From NCBI GenBank assembly GCA_905147135.1, contig LR990045.1, positions 19,940,173-20,004,172 on the forward strand: a stretch of DNA of 64,000 nucleotides, read 5' to 3'. Source of the DNA: Blastobasis lacticolella. Taxonomy: Eukaryota; Arthropoda; Insecta; Lepidoptera; Blastobasidae. Position 1 is the first letter of the stretch, and every line of letters begins with the position of its first letter. Shown here one piece after another: positions 32,395-43,111 of the stretch. The notes under the pieces were generated by a model that was given only the letters and a program-made list of their open reading frames with translations, did no database searches and had not been told where the DNA came from. The translations under genes were made by a program, and so were the position numbers.

Positions 32395-32445
32395 TCACAC
32401 AGCGCCATCTAGCCCCAAAGTAAGCAAAGCATGTGTTATAGTTGT
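32395..32445 (-). repeat. SINE-A 3' fragment
   Basis: CACAGCGCCATCTAGCCCCA then AAGTAAGCAAAGCATGTGTTAT, the 3' end of SINE-A on the minus strand, about 50 bp. Confidence 0.6.
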
Positions 32446-32670
32446 ACCTATCGTTTTAATACGTTTAGCACTTCATCCAGTTTACGGCTTCATACACCGT
32501 AACACCCTGTATATTGATAATAAAGATATTTAAAAAATAATATCTTGGAATTAAAATATGAATTTGTTTATATTTAGAGGTAGTATACAATGTCGTTTAT
32601 CCTCTACGATGCTGTGGGCTAATGTGGGGAAGGGCGGAAGAATTGTTCAGTTCAACGTTCTAATTATTGA

Positions 32671-32905
32671 CGACCAGAGTGGTTCAGTTATCAACATGCC
32701 GGTCTGTCACGCAAGAGGTCCCGGGTTCGATTCCTGGCCGGGCAGAAATTGAAAGATGAATGTTACTTTCTGTTACGGGTCTGGGTGTGCTAAGTATGTA
32801 TTTAAAAGTATATAACTAGTCAGATATCTAGCACCCATAACACAAGCTTTGCTTACTTTGGGGCTAGATGGCGCTGTGTAAATTTGTCCACGATTTTTTT
32901 TTTAT
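32671..32905 (+). mobile_element. SINE-A, plus copy
   Basis: The tRNA-like head has CAGAGTGGTTCAGTTATCAA (A-box region) and GGGTTCGATTCCTGGCCGGG (B box). The body carries TGTTACGGGTCTGGGTGTGC, TAGCACCCATAACACAAGC and GGGGCTAGATGGCGCTGTGT and reaches a T-rich end. It matches the minus copy at 34463-34714 along its whole length, which defines the family. Confidence 0.8.
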
Positions 32906-33004
32906 TCGCATTAAACGAAGACTTAAAATTACATAAACACATGCAGTCGTATAAATTCCCACGCCGCGATCACAACTTGCACAAACTTGTTCAGAGACTA
33001 TGTC

Positions 33005-33110
33005 CTGCCGAATATCCGGCCGCCGGATATCCGGCTATCCGGCTAGGAGTCTGGCCGGATATCCGGTATCCGGTATCCGGCCAAACAACTATCCGCTTCA
33101 TCTCTAATGA
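33005..33110. repeat. CCGGATAT-rich element end
   Basis: Repeated CCGGATATCCGG and CCGGTATCCGG words end at GGCCAAACAACTATCCGCTT and CATCTCTAATG, the reverse of the terminus at 20836-20850. Probably the other-orientation end of the same DNA-transposon family. SINE-B sequence follows directly. Confidence 0.5.
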
Positions 33111-33378
33111 TTGCAGTGTAGCGACTGCCATCTGACCCTGCTACCAGGGGAGCCTGACCAGATTGGATCATGGTTACACATTCAGTTGCCTGAATGTACA
33201 GGCGATGTTTTCCCTCACTGTAAGAGCATCGGTTAGTATTCAACTAATGTCACATCATCATAAAACATCATCATACAGCAGTTATTGGTACATGGCCAGC
33301 AGGGTACAGCAGGATTCGAACCCGGTACCTCTCGCTATCGAGTTGGATACCCTAACCGCTCGGCCACCGACACATACG
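33111..33378 (-). mobile_element. SINE-B, minus copy with head
   Basis: The head at 33310-33375 reads GATTCGAACCCGGTACCTCT and CCTAACCGCTCGGCCACCGA on the plus strand (B and A boxes inverted). The body follows to 33111 but the 3' tail is missing. It lies immediately before the start of duplication copy A. Confidence 0.7.
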
Positions 33379-33631
33379 ATGGCCAAGAGATACTTTAAAT
33401 TTAATTCAATAATCTAGCCAACTTCGTTCAATACCCAGGTCTTTGTAAGAAGACACAGAAAGCCATAACTATATTTTATTAATGCGATCGAGCTCAAGGA
33501 TGCTAGGGGTCGCCATTTTATTATATCTCCAGTGTATCATAAGCAAGTGAAGGATGTAATTACTTTAACAACAGCGCCTCGCTTGGCGGACGGTACTGAC
33601 CAAGCCAGTGTTCAACGCCGCAGTAAGCTTT

Positions 33632-33755
33632 ATTTTTTTGATGTGATACGGCAAACAAACAGGCATGCGGGCCACCTGATGGTGTGTGGTCACTGCCGCC
33701 TATGGACATCAGCAACACCAGGGGCGCTAACAATACGTTGCCTGCCACTAAGGAG
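33632..33755 (-). repeat. Dispersed repeat E, diverged minus copy
   Basis: GATGTGATACGGCAAACAAAC, CGGGCCACCTGATGGTGTGT and GCCTATGGACATCAGCAACA are the reverse of the E repeat. It is present in both duplication copies (also 43343-43460), so it predates the duplication. Open frames on either strand here reflect the repeat. Confidence 0.6.
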
Positions 33756-34224
33756 ACCTCTAATATACCTCTTGAACGATCCTATAAGTCCGTAACGTCT
33801 TATCAGAGTGAAATAAAAGGGACCATAGAGGAAAAAAATTATGTGCAGGAGAAAGTCAACGAAAAGTTTGTTTTGTTTTTTAATCCCCCTTCCGAAAAGA
33901 AGGGCGTTATTAGTGTGTATGTGTGTCTATAGCCCCCAAATACTTAATAAACGTTGCATAAAAATCCCGGCAGTGCTATCGAAAGTGTTTTTTTTTTTAT
34001 TATAGAGTTAATCACACGTATGGGTAAGGGGTGTCCCACCAAATCTCACCAAGGTGGGGGTGGGGGGCAAAATAGCACGAAACAATGAACTGTCTCTTGA
34101 TGGAAATGAACTCGAGTCGAGTGACTATCGTGTCGGAGGTTCGCATCATGCGTCGTGGGAGGCGGGTGGTGCATTTACTAAAAGCATCTTAGTCGGGGTA
34201 GCAATCTCATTTACCTTTGATATG

Positions 34225-34320
34225 TATAATGAAACCTCTACGACGCGACGATACTGAAGATCGGGCGAAGTGGAGGCAGAGGAGCAGAAAACCGAACCCT
34301 GGCAGTGATTTACCGGTACG
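34225..34320 (+). pseudogene. RTE-like C-terminal remnant (shared by both duplication copies)
   Basis: The plus frame reads LRRDDTEDRAKWRQRSRKPN, the RTE-clade DxxDRAKWRxRxRKADP ending with A replaced by P. The counterpart at 43917-43990 has the same frame, so the remnant predates the duplication. Nothing upstream is recognisable. Confidence 0.55.
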
Positions 34321-34462
34321 ATGTAAGACAATAAGTATGTCGGAAAAGGAGTACTTTAATATAATATGGAAGGGACCAAAGAGATCTACAGTGCGCATGT
34401 GAGTAGGTACACGAACTTCGGGCCTGACCGTCTAGCACGAAAGGATTGTACATCGCAAATAA

Positions 34463-34714
34463 ATAAATAAATATTCGTGGACAAATTTACACAGCGCCAT
34501 CTAGCCCCAAAGTAAGCAAAGCTTGTGTTATGGGTGCTAGACAACTGATAAACTACTTAAATACTTTTTAAATACATACTTATTATACATAGAACACCCA
34601 GACCCGTAACAGAAATTAAAATTCATCATTTCAATTTCTGCCCGGCCGGGAATCGAACCCGAGACCTCTTGCGTGGCAGACCAGCGATGTTAACCATTGA
34701 ACCACTCAGGTCGT
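34463..34714 (-). mobile_element. SINE-A insertion specific to copy A, CAAATAA target duplication
   Basis: CAAATAA occurs at 34456-34462 and 34715-34721, and copy B has one CAAATAA at the matching site. The element is a complete minus-strand SINE-A: its tRNA-like head lies at the right (GGGAATCGAACCCGAGACCT is the inverted B box) and its (ATTT)n tail at the left. Confidence 0.95.
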
Positions 34715-34745
34715 CAAATAACTAGCTCAAACCGCAACCGACTGA

Positions 34746-35042
34746 AAGAAAGAAAGAAAATACATTTATTACACATAGCACACCACGACACAATAACAGT
34801 TACAATTACAGACAACGGACACATTAACATTTAAAATCTCTTAATTAAGACAATATATTGTAGTCTCCCATGACACTGTCGGTGCCGCAGCGGCTAGCGC
34901 AAGTGGTACCCACTCAGCACGTGCTGTGAGGCGCAAGAAACGACTCACAGCGCTGGTATTCTGTGGGCCCATTGTTTGGGTACGTCACGGGCGTTATACT
35001 ACCTAAATAATAAATAAAGTAAATAAATACATTAAAAAAAAA
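34746..35042. mobile_element. Repeat D insertion specific to copy A
   Basis: Starts (AAAG)n then TACATTTATTACACATAGCA and ends at an A-rich run before GATGGCGATG. Copy B has GAGTGAGATGGCGATG with nothing between. It is related to the Helitron insertion at 26117. The target duplication is too short to call. Confidence 0.85.
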
Positions 35043-37228
35043 GATGGCGATGTATCGGGCCTTAAATAATGGCTACTCGAATTATTGAAGCGGTCGTACC
35101 TTGAATTATACTTTTTTCAAATCTCCTTGGGAGAGACCGACTTCTGAAGATAATTTTCAGGATGATTTCGTCGAAATAAAAACATCTCCATATAGTACAG
35201 GTCTAATTCTGATAATCAACAAGATTTATAACAAATTAGGGTAAGTAAGTAAGAACTTTATTGCAACAACTTATGGGCCAGTTTATCCTTTTCGGATATA
35301 CAATAGTTAGATATGCTTACACTAAAACAACATATAAACACCGTAATTAGTTAAATAAACTATGATAATGTCCAAAACACAATTTATGTTACTGTAACTT
35401 AAGGTATGCACCTAAACAAAAACATGCCATACATATATAACGACACAGAGAAAGATAAAACATAAAAACTACGTGCAAGTATTATACAGATATTTAGTAT
35501 TATAGAGATAACAAAACATCATTAAATTGAACACTAAAATCTAAAATATTATAACTAAACAGTTATAAATAAAAATGTAGTTAAGTAGGTTTATTTGTCA
35601 AAGTATTATTTTAAGCTGTAGACAGTTTTAAGATTGACCCATGTTTTTAGGAAGAGTAAAACAAGATGCAGTCAGCTTTAATTTACGTTTACTACTTGAC
35701 ACTTTAAACCACAATCGAGACGTGCGACAACTTCCCGACGTGTTTGTTTACTCCTAGGCGGCCCGGAAGCAAGTCGTCCCCGGCAACCTATGCGTGTCGT
35801 CAGAATGCAATTTCTACATAATCAGAGGACTTGGAGCGAATTTACAGCGACAATTCTATTGGATAAACGCTAACGAGAGACAATCTGACAATTTAGCGCG
35901 GCTGGGGTTCAGAGGAGAGGATGGAATGATGATAGATGGATCTTTTCTATTTGGAAGCTCAAAAATGATACAAAAAGAAGAAAGGTAAGAACGAAAATAA
36001 ATTAATTAGACCCATTTTATTCAAACCTAAGACATCAGCCGGCATCACCGCTTACCCGTTAAGTCTTCATTAGTTCTCCTAATCCAAACTCTTAGAAACG
36101 TCTATAAAATATTCCCCACCCTAATCTTCGACGTGACTCTTCTGACTAAACTTTGACAGCAATAAAATACATTGTACGCAATACTATACTACCCTAATTT
36201 GAGTTGAGATAGTTAATTAAATATCCATGCTGGGAGCACTAAATGGTGAGAGCTTACACTAAAGGGCACTTGATCTAGTTCACAACATAGAACTCATTTA
36301 CCATAATTGTATGCTTCTCTATCCCACGGCTTACACTTCCGCTCATTGAAAAACTCTGCTAACTGGTTCAGTAGTTTCGGAATTTAACTTGTTCAAACAA
36401 AAGCAAACAAAGAAATTTTACATATAATAATATGCCGCGTCCGTCTGTCAGACGCAAATCCGCAAAATTTACCTCACTCGAATTATAATTCAACGGCAGA
36501 ATACATAAAAAAGCGTAAAACATGTTATTGTGCTGCGATGTGTTGTGCAACATGTTAGTGTTGATTGATCCCTGAGGCCCAGGGATATCGACGGCAGCCA
36601 TTGACAACGTTCCATTAGTGTAGGTACCTCACCAATAAGAGCTCAACCAGCCTGACGGCTGCGCTGGTACTCATAGGAGTTCACCTCCTCCCATTCCATT
36701 AGCCCCTATACCCATAACGGTGGGAGCAAAAAAAATATCCTCTGGCATGCCAGGGTGTAAAAAACCAATGACTTTATGAAAGCCGCTGAAGATGCTGGCT
36801 AAATAAGAGTTGCTACTGTGGGAATTAGCGATATGACGCTGAAAATTGACTCCAAAGTCTGCTATTTCAACTACAACGCAGAGAAAAGCACTTGAAACAA
36901 AATTCACACTTAACAGTCCTCATAACTATTCACAACTGGCTACGACACAGTCATTAGCTCCAATTCGATTCTCAACACAAAGATCAACAGCTGAACTAAC
37001 AGAGGTGCCTCGGATGTCATTAAACAATCCTTCAAAGCCATCAATTCTCGGGTTTAAAGTGGGCTCTCGAAGTGAGAAATTGGTGTGAACAGCGCGAGTA
37101 AACTTGTCGGGGAGCTGTAACCGTACTTATTCGTAGAAATTTCTGGAATATACGTTGAGGATTGACTCCTCCAATTTTGAGGACTTCATTGAAATAATTT
37201 GTTTAAACTGTTTTAGTTTTAAACTGTT
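35043..37228. other. Duplicated non-coding stretch (copy A)
   Basis: Includes a (GTAA)n GAACTTTATTGCAACAAC segment at 35240-35270 that looks like an old retroposon end. Frames near 35640-35990 (SSECNFYIIRGLGANLQ) match 44757-44960 but carry stops and deletions between copies. About 36590-36890 is present only here. No gene is supported. Confidence 0.45.
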
Positions 37229-37364
37229 TTTGCTGCCAGAGCAACGTGTTATAGAGAACGCATTGGCGATACTCTTAGTGTTGCTAATGTCTATAGGCAG
37301 TGGTGACCACTTTCCATCAGGTGGCCCGCTTGCCTGTTTGCTTACCGTATGACATAAAAAAAAA
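37229..37364 (+). repeat. Dispersed repeat E (copy A)
   Basis: TGCTGCCAGAGCAACGTGTT ... CAGGTGGCCCGCTTGCCTG ... ACATAAAAAAAAA. It lacks seven bases (GGTGGGC region) present in the copy-B counterpart at 46017. Confidence 0.7.
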
Positions 37365-38184
37365 GTTGCTGTCTTTGATGCATAGTATAGGCATGAAGCA
37401 TTTCATGTTAGTCCTCAAGGTGACAACGCCCCAGCGGTTTAGTTGCCTGCATCCTAAATGCGTGAATCTTAGATGCTATAGGTGACAGTTACCGCTTACC
37501 ATCTGGTGGGCTGTCGTCACTGCGTAGAATAAAAAACTAAGAATAATTATGTGTAACGTACATAGGTAACGAAATCCATCGATCTCATGTTGGTCGCCCC
37601 AGGGCCGGAGCACACCCACTCCACGCCGACAACGGCCGGACCATGTCCGACAAAACCAGACAGAACTGGGTAGCGCTCGACAATACCCTAAAACTATAGC
37701 AATTATATGACAGTCCACCAAGGCAGCACCTTCTCACGAGTTTAACGCAGGGCCCAGCCATCGACCAATTTAACCAATAAGTACTTAGTGTATAATGTAT
37801 AATAAGTACTTAATAGAATTTGACATGTACGTACCTAACTTGTTTTATTGATGAACTGACAACTGTGTATGTCTGAAAAGGTAGAAGGTAATCTAATTTG
37901 CAACTGTATCTGCACCATTATTTACTTACTTATTGACTGCGCTGGCTCAGCGACCCAAAGTGGATCTTGACCTCCGACACCAGAGATCGCCACATCTTCC
38001 TATCCTGCGCCATCTCCGGCCAATCGAGGATGCTCAGTGCGTGCAGGCGTGGCGGTCTGCACAATTTTTACCTAAATTCATGCACAATAAAATATTTATC
38101 TTTATCTTTAAAGAGCGACATAACTATATTTTTAATTGCCTTGTACGAGAATCTAATTGAAGGAATTCGAGCTTTAAATTCTAC

Positions 38185-38356
38185 ACTTTCACTACACATA
38201 TTATCGGGTTTGTTACCACGGTTAGTATTGTTAACTCGTGACCATGACGCATGCAACTGCGTCGAAATATCGAGGTAAAAACAATACTAACCGTAGTAAC
38301 AAACCCGATAATATGTGTAGTAAAAGTGTAGTGAAAAACCACGAAAGTCTTAAAAC
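38185..38356. mobile_element. Foldback element specific to copy A, 13-bp target duplication
   Basis: CTTTAAATTCTAC occurs at 38172-38184 and 38357-38369; copy B has it once. The insert holds arms of about 52 bp (38181-38232 and 38280-38331) that are inverted copies with two mismatches by my count; the left arm's first four bases fall in the duplicated site. The loop has its own GACGCA...TGCGTC inverted repeat around ATGCAACTGCGTCGAAATAT. A 25-bp asymmetric piece follows the right arm. No coding capacity. Confidence 0.88.
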
Positions 38357-38829
38357 CTTTAAATTCTACTCTGCTGGACAACTTAGGATTAGTCCTAACA
38401 CTTAGGTGTGGGTAGGTAAATAAATTAACCTACTTCATGAACGATTAAACTTGCGACTCGCTCTGTATCGCTTAAACCTTCCGTGATTCACTGTATTAAT
38501 TCATTCAATCCGAACGAAAAAACATTCAAGAGGTGTTTAGGAGATTATCGCGTCTAATTTACGCTTTTTAACCTTCGAAAAAAAAAGAGGGATGTTATAA
38601 GATTAACGTGTCTATTTGTGGATCTGTGTGTCTGTCTGTGGTATCGTAGGTCCTGATAGGATGGGCCGATTCCAATCCGTCTAGATGGTTCATTGTTTGA
38701 TACTAAATACTCTGTAATATCATGTTGTACCTACATACTTACCACATTTACTGCAATAAATAATTGAATTGAATTTTATTAAAACCGGTTAAGTAAATTA
38801 GTAAATATATTTTGAGTGTGTACTTGCCC

Positions 38830-39078
38830 GTATGGTGTCCGGCAAGGTAAAATAGCACCAATCTATTGCACCCGTGGGTGGCGACTTATGTTTACGAGAC
38901 AAAAGTTCTGAAGTCACCGTCGGCTAGAAAATGGGCAACAACATTTTTCATTTATATAGCTATGTACAACACAGATCTCCAACTCGCCTTGCCCAGCGTG
39001 GAGATTATAGCAATAACCGCGCCTCTCTTGGGAGAGGCCTTAAGTCCTGCAGTTGACTGTTATAGGCTGTGATGAAGA
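38830..39078 (+). repeat. Dispersed repeat C (copy A)
   Basis: TATGGTGTCCGGCAAGGTAA, then ACCCGTGGGTGGCGAC, ACAGATCTCCAACTCGCC and GAGGCCTTAAGTCCTGCAG. Shared with copy B (47462-47715), so it is older than the duplication and more diverged than 28-252. Confidence 0.65.
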
Positions 39079-39680
39079 AAACTATTCATATGATTACCTC
39101 GTGCCTGTTGTTGTAGACTGTAGTTGCCTCATCTATCAAACCGGAACTCAAAAATGCAAGCATTGTCGCTTGACGATGGTAACCATCCAAAGATACTCGT
39201 CAGTGCAATTGCAGAGCTCTATTAACGGGGCAAACGTTTTCTTTTTTAATTAGTAGGTACACGGTTATTAGTATAGATACTTAGTTGTTATTCCAACACA
39301 GTACTAACAACACTGAGCCTAGTGGTGACTTTTTCGATTTCTTATTTGACTTCTAATAAAAATCGTCTTAGTAAATGGACTTAATACCAGTGTCACTACC
39401 TGACAATAGAACTAGCTGATCAGTCAACTCGTTAGAATGTTGTAGCAAAGTGAACGCAGTGACCACGTCCAAAGAACCAACCCTTATTACCAGGATACTA
39501 AATTAAAAAGTAAGTAAGTAGGGCTAGGAAAAAGTGTCTGCAATATCGGAAATCGTTCGCATTTTTTTCGACATCCGATTTCTTAATAACTTCCGCGGGG
39601 CAGACGGCTATTAACTGCGACACTGGAGTTTGCAAACACAGAATAAGAAGGAGTAGGGATATGGCTAGCAGTGTTCTTAA

Positions 39681-40049
39681 TTAAAAAAAAAATAATCATC
39701 TTGGCGTTAATGTCCCGGTTGTGCTCTCGCGCGCGAAGGCCCAGGGTCCGCCTTGACCATGACCCAGGATTCGGCAGGTCAGGTAATTACAGTGGAGTGA
39801 CTGCCATCTGACCTCCATGACCCTGCTACCAGGGAAACCTGACCAGATTGAATCATGGTTACACATCCAGTCGCCTGAATGTGCAGGTTTCATCACGATG
39901 TTTTCCCTCACCGTAAGAGCATCGGTTAGTATTCAACTAATGTACATAACTCAGAAAACAGTCATAGGTACATGGCCGGAGCGGGATTCGAACCCCGGAC
40001 CTCTGGCTTACGAGTTGCATACTCTAACCGCTCGGCCACCGATGCTCTT
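39681..40049 (-). mobile_element. SINE-B insertion specific to copy A
   Basis: Flanked by AGCAGTGTTCTTAA (39667-39680) and AGTAGTGTACTTAA (40050-40063); copy B has a single AGTAGTGTTCTTAA. It is a complete minus-strand copy: head at the right (GGATTCGAACCCCGGACCTC; TAACCGCTCGGCCACCGATG), tail at the left (CATCTTGGCGTTAATGTCCC). This pair of filled and empty sites gives the exact ends of SINE-B: about 369 bp including an A-rich 3' run. Confidence 0.95.
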
Positions 40050-41307
40050 AGTAGTGTACTTAAGTACTAAATAAAAAGTTCAAATGAAATATATATTTTC
40101 GTAGCAAGCTTTTGTCGCGCATCAGAGTATTTGTCAAGACTCAAGACTAACCAAACGAGACCAAGCTCGATGGGTTTACCAAGCATAGTTTAGGAGTTCA
40201 TTTGGCTACCTTCTGTCTCCATAATCAGATCAGCTCGATGGTATCATAAGATTGCATTGTCACCGAACTTACATGAGCGTGCGAAATTTGAGCTGAATCG
40301 GAAGCCGGGAATGGGTCAAATTTAACTTGCAATATTTTATTACGAACAGACATGAAGACATGTGAAACTAAATAAAAACTTGTAAAAATTTATAGGTTGG
40401 TCCCTCGGCCCTATTTACCTGCGATCCGTTTTAAACTTCAATATTTTAATGAATGATTATCCCTCTCAGATCATGCTTGATCCGAGTTTCCCCTATATTT
40501 TAACTGTTCGCTCTAGGTATTGCCAATGTAATTTTAAAAATATTAAACTTTTCATATCGAAATCACAGTTGAAAATAGTTTCACTCGAGGCAAGTGGTTT
40601 AAAAATAGATCCCCTCCTCGCAGATACAACTATGGAACTGACTTTTCAGTTTCAGTAGGGTTGCCAAAAAGTTACAGTTTCCATATAGGAAGTCAAAAAA
40701 ATTTTATAAGTATAAAAAGATAGTATTTTCCTAGTGATATTTTTTAAACAACTTTTATACACATACACAGCACCCACCGAACATTATTACTAAGTTGAAG
40801 ACATAAACGAGGATTATGTGTTTCTCTGTTCACCTCGTAATTAGATATCTAATCTCTTCCACAAAACTCAATCATTCATCTGTCCGTTTCATTCAGTATT
40901 ACATTAGTACACATAAAATATGCTACAAAATGCTCAAGAAAAAGCTATCGATAATTTCACCAACTTCATTTAAAGTTGAAGTGTACGTTCCAATTTTCAT
41001 ACTTTCGCAGCTCCGCGCCCACAGTTGACTAATGCCCCGTAGTCCGGTGATAAAATACTTTTAGGAGGGGAAATTTCTGAAAAGTTTCCCCAAAACTTTC
41101 TTAAGGATTTGGTAGACGATATTTCTCCCCGGGCGAATTATTTAGGAGGTTTCCGGATCAAGGGATTATCCTTCGGAGTGATAGACTGGGCGAATATGTT
41201 GTTTTATCACATGGTTTTTTACGGATTGTTTGCAAACAAACAAACAAGCAAGCGGGGCACCATCGACAGGAAGTTCGTCCTCATACCATAAGTAGATCGT
41301 CGACTGT

Positions 41308-41545
41308 GCGGTTCCAAATGAACGTTCTCCCACGCACACTAAGGTTGTGGAATGAGCTTCCTGGTGAGGTTATTCCTGGAGAGTACAACATGGAGTTCTT
41401 AAAGAAAGATGAAAAGGGATGAAAAGGATTTTACGAGGCCGGCAGCGCGTAAGTGATGTGATACCCCTCGTATTGCACAAGTCCATAGGATGCGGTAACT
41501 GCTTACCATCAGGCAGAACGTAAGCTGTCTGCCACCTTAGTGACC
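41308..41545 (+). pseudogene. LINE C-terminal remnant (copy A)
   Basis: The plus frame reads NVLPRTLRLWNELPGEVIPG then EYNMEFLKKDEKG and a stop. Nucleotide similarity continues to GCTTACCATCAGGCAG and GCCACCTTAGTG, as at 12981-13135. It is the same LINE family end; the copy-B version is at 49598-49835. Confidence 0.6.
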
Positions 41546-41745
41546 ATGATCAACGCGGAAACCCGGGTCCTGCTGTGTGAGAGCACAACTGGGATATTAA
41601 CGCCAAAATGTTGAGCATTTTTTTAATATTAAGTTTAGGCCATCCCATAACCATATCGATTAAACTTTCTAAAAAGGAAATCTTATCAAAATCGCACTCG
41701 TCGCTCGCCAAGCATATGGCCAAAATTTTCTAATATTGCACTTAA

Positions 41746-41997
41746 TAAATAAAAAAAAAAAATATATAAAAAAAAAAAAAAATTTCAGACAATGTCCATA
41801 TTTGAGTTAGTAAACAAACAATAATGACTTACAAACTACATTAGTATATCAAATATCTTACTGAGATTAATGTCAAATTTTAAATTAAATCACCTATACA
41901 AAATAAAATAAAATGCCAGTCAGAAATAAAATAATTTAGAATATAAAATGTCAACGTGATACTAATTTAGATAACTTAGAATCTGGCATGTCAAAGT
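41746..41997. mobile_element. Unassigned insertion specific to copy A, CTTAA target duplication
   Basis: CTTAA at 41741-41745 and 41998-42002; copy B reads GCACTTAAGCC with one copy. The 252-bp insert begins with an A-rich, partly AAAT-type run and contains no frame or known motif. Duplication of a short target favours a retroposon, but the family is unknown. Confidence 0.85.
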
Positions 41998-42917
41998 CTT
42001 AAGCCTTAGCTTTCCACCCGAAGGAAACCCAAGTTCCATCAGTGGACTGTTAATGACTTGTGATTATGATGATGATGATAATGATGGGATGGCAAATCGC
42101 GCTCAATGTACCTTCATTTCTAAATGAAATAGCAGAGCACTAAACCTTTATAGAAACAGTTTCCTACACGACTCTGGGATAACACAGACATCTATTTGAG
42201 TCTGAAACTGTCTTTCTGTAAATAAAGCTCCTGTCTCCGCCAGTAAGAAGTAAATATGTCAGTTTGGTAAGTTCTACTAGAACGTATTCCTGTGGCCTTA
42301 TTGAATTGAGCATATTACAAGATAGTTTCAAAGCATTTGTAATAGAAAATAGAAAATAGAACGTGGCCATCTTTAAGCAATCGGATCTAATGACGTCACA
42401 CATTATGATTTATATACGTTCGACCGTCATTGCGATCCTCTAGCTTATAAATGGCGACTTTCGATTCGAATAAGGCAAGGTCACGCCTTTTGTTTCGAAC
42501 CGGTAAATGCCATGAATTTGGGTAGGTCTAGCTAGGTAGGTACTCACCTAAATCTTTTCGGTTACTTTTGAAACAAATGCTGAAACACCTAGTCGGTTTA
42601 TCTCTTCACTTCGCTCAAGGGTTGTTATCTGTTAAAACTTATAATAACTCACGTAATCTGGGAGTTAAGTAGGGTTGCCAAATCTAGTACTTCTATAATA
42701 TAGGTAATATCCGACTATATTTCTGGTCATAATATTTTTTTTTCTGCAAGATACTATATACTGTTGGAAAATATATATTAGTAGTAGCCAAATATACTAT
42801 ATTTAAGCAATACAGCGGCGAAACTTTCATCGGCTATAATAAGAGCTATTTAGTAAAAAAAATACACTTTTTCCTTAAAAAAAGTACCAACCTACTACCT
42901 ACTACTACCAAGTATAC

Positions 42918-43035
42918 AACTAATATACATAACTCAGAAAAGTGTCATTGGTACATGGCTGCAGCGGGATTCAAACCCGGTACCTCTCGCTTACGAGTCG
43001 GATGCACTAACTACTCGGCCACCGAGACTCTGGAC
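42918..43035 (-). repeat. SINE-B head in the spacer between duplication copies
   Basis: ATACATAACTCAGAAAAGTG, GCAGCGGGATTCAAACCCGG and CTAACTACTCGGCCACCGAG, the inverted head of SINE-B. It lies in the 216-bp spacer between copies A and B, in the same orientation as the SINE-B that precedes copy A. Confidence 0.65.
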
Positions 43036-43111
43036 ACTATCAAAACATAAATCCCTGGTAATGACGCACTTTTTACTTTATATTTATTCATCTTAGGACA
43101 GATAGAACGTA

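Larger units (their letters stand above)
33400..42895 (+). repeat. Tandem segmental duplication, copy A
   Basis: From TTTAATTCAATAATCTAGCC to AAAGTACCAACCTAC the sequence repeats in the same orientation at 43112-50928. In one sampled stretch (40816-41028 versus 49105-49317) I count 7 differences in 213 bp. Copy A is longer because it carries insertions at 34463, 34746, 38185, 39681 and 41746, and because copy B lacks about 300 bp corresponding to 36590-36890. The shared sequence is itself mostly old repeats and unassigned DNA; no host gene is recognised in it. Confidence 0.95.

Noticed and set aside
33684..33932. 82-codon frame shared in part by both duplication copies (43396-43623)
   Set aside because: Its N-terminal half is the antisense of dispersed repeat E, and indels between copies truncate the rest.
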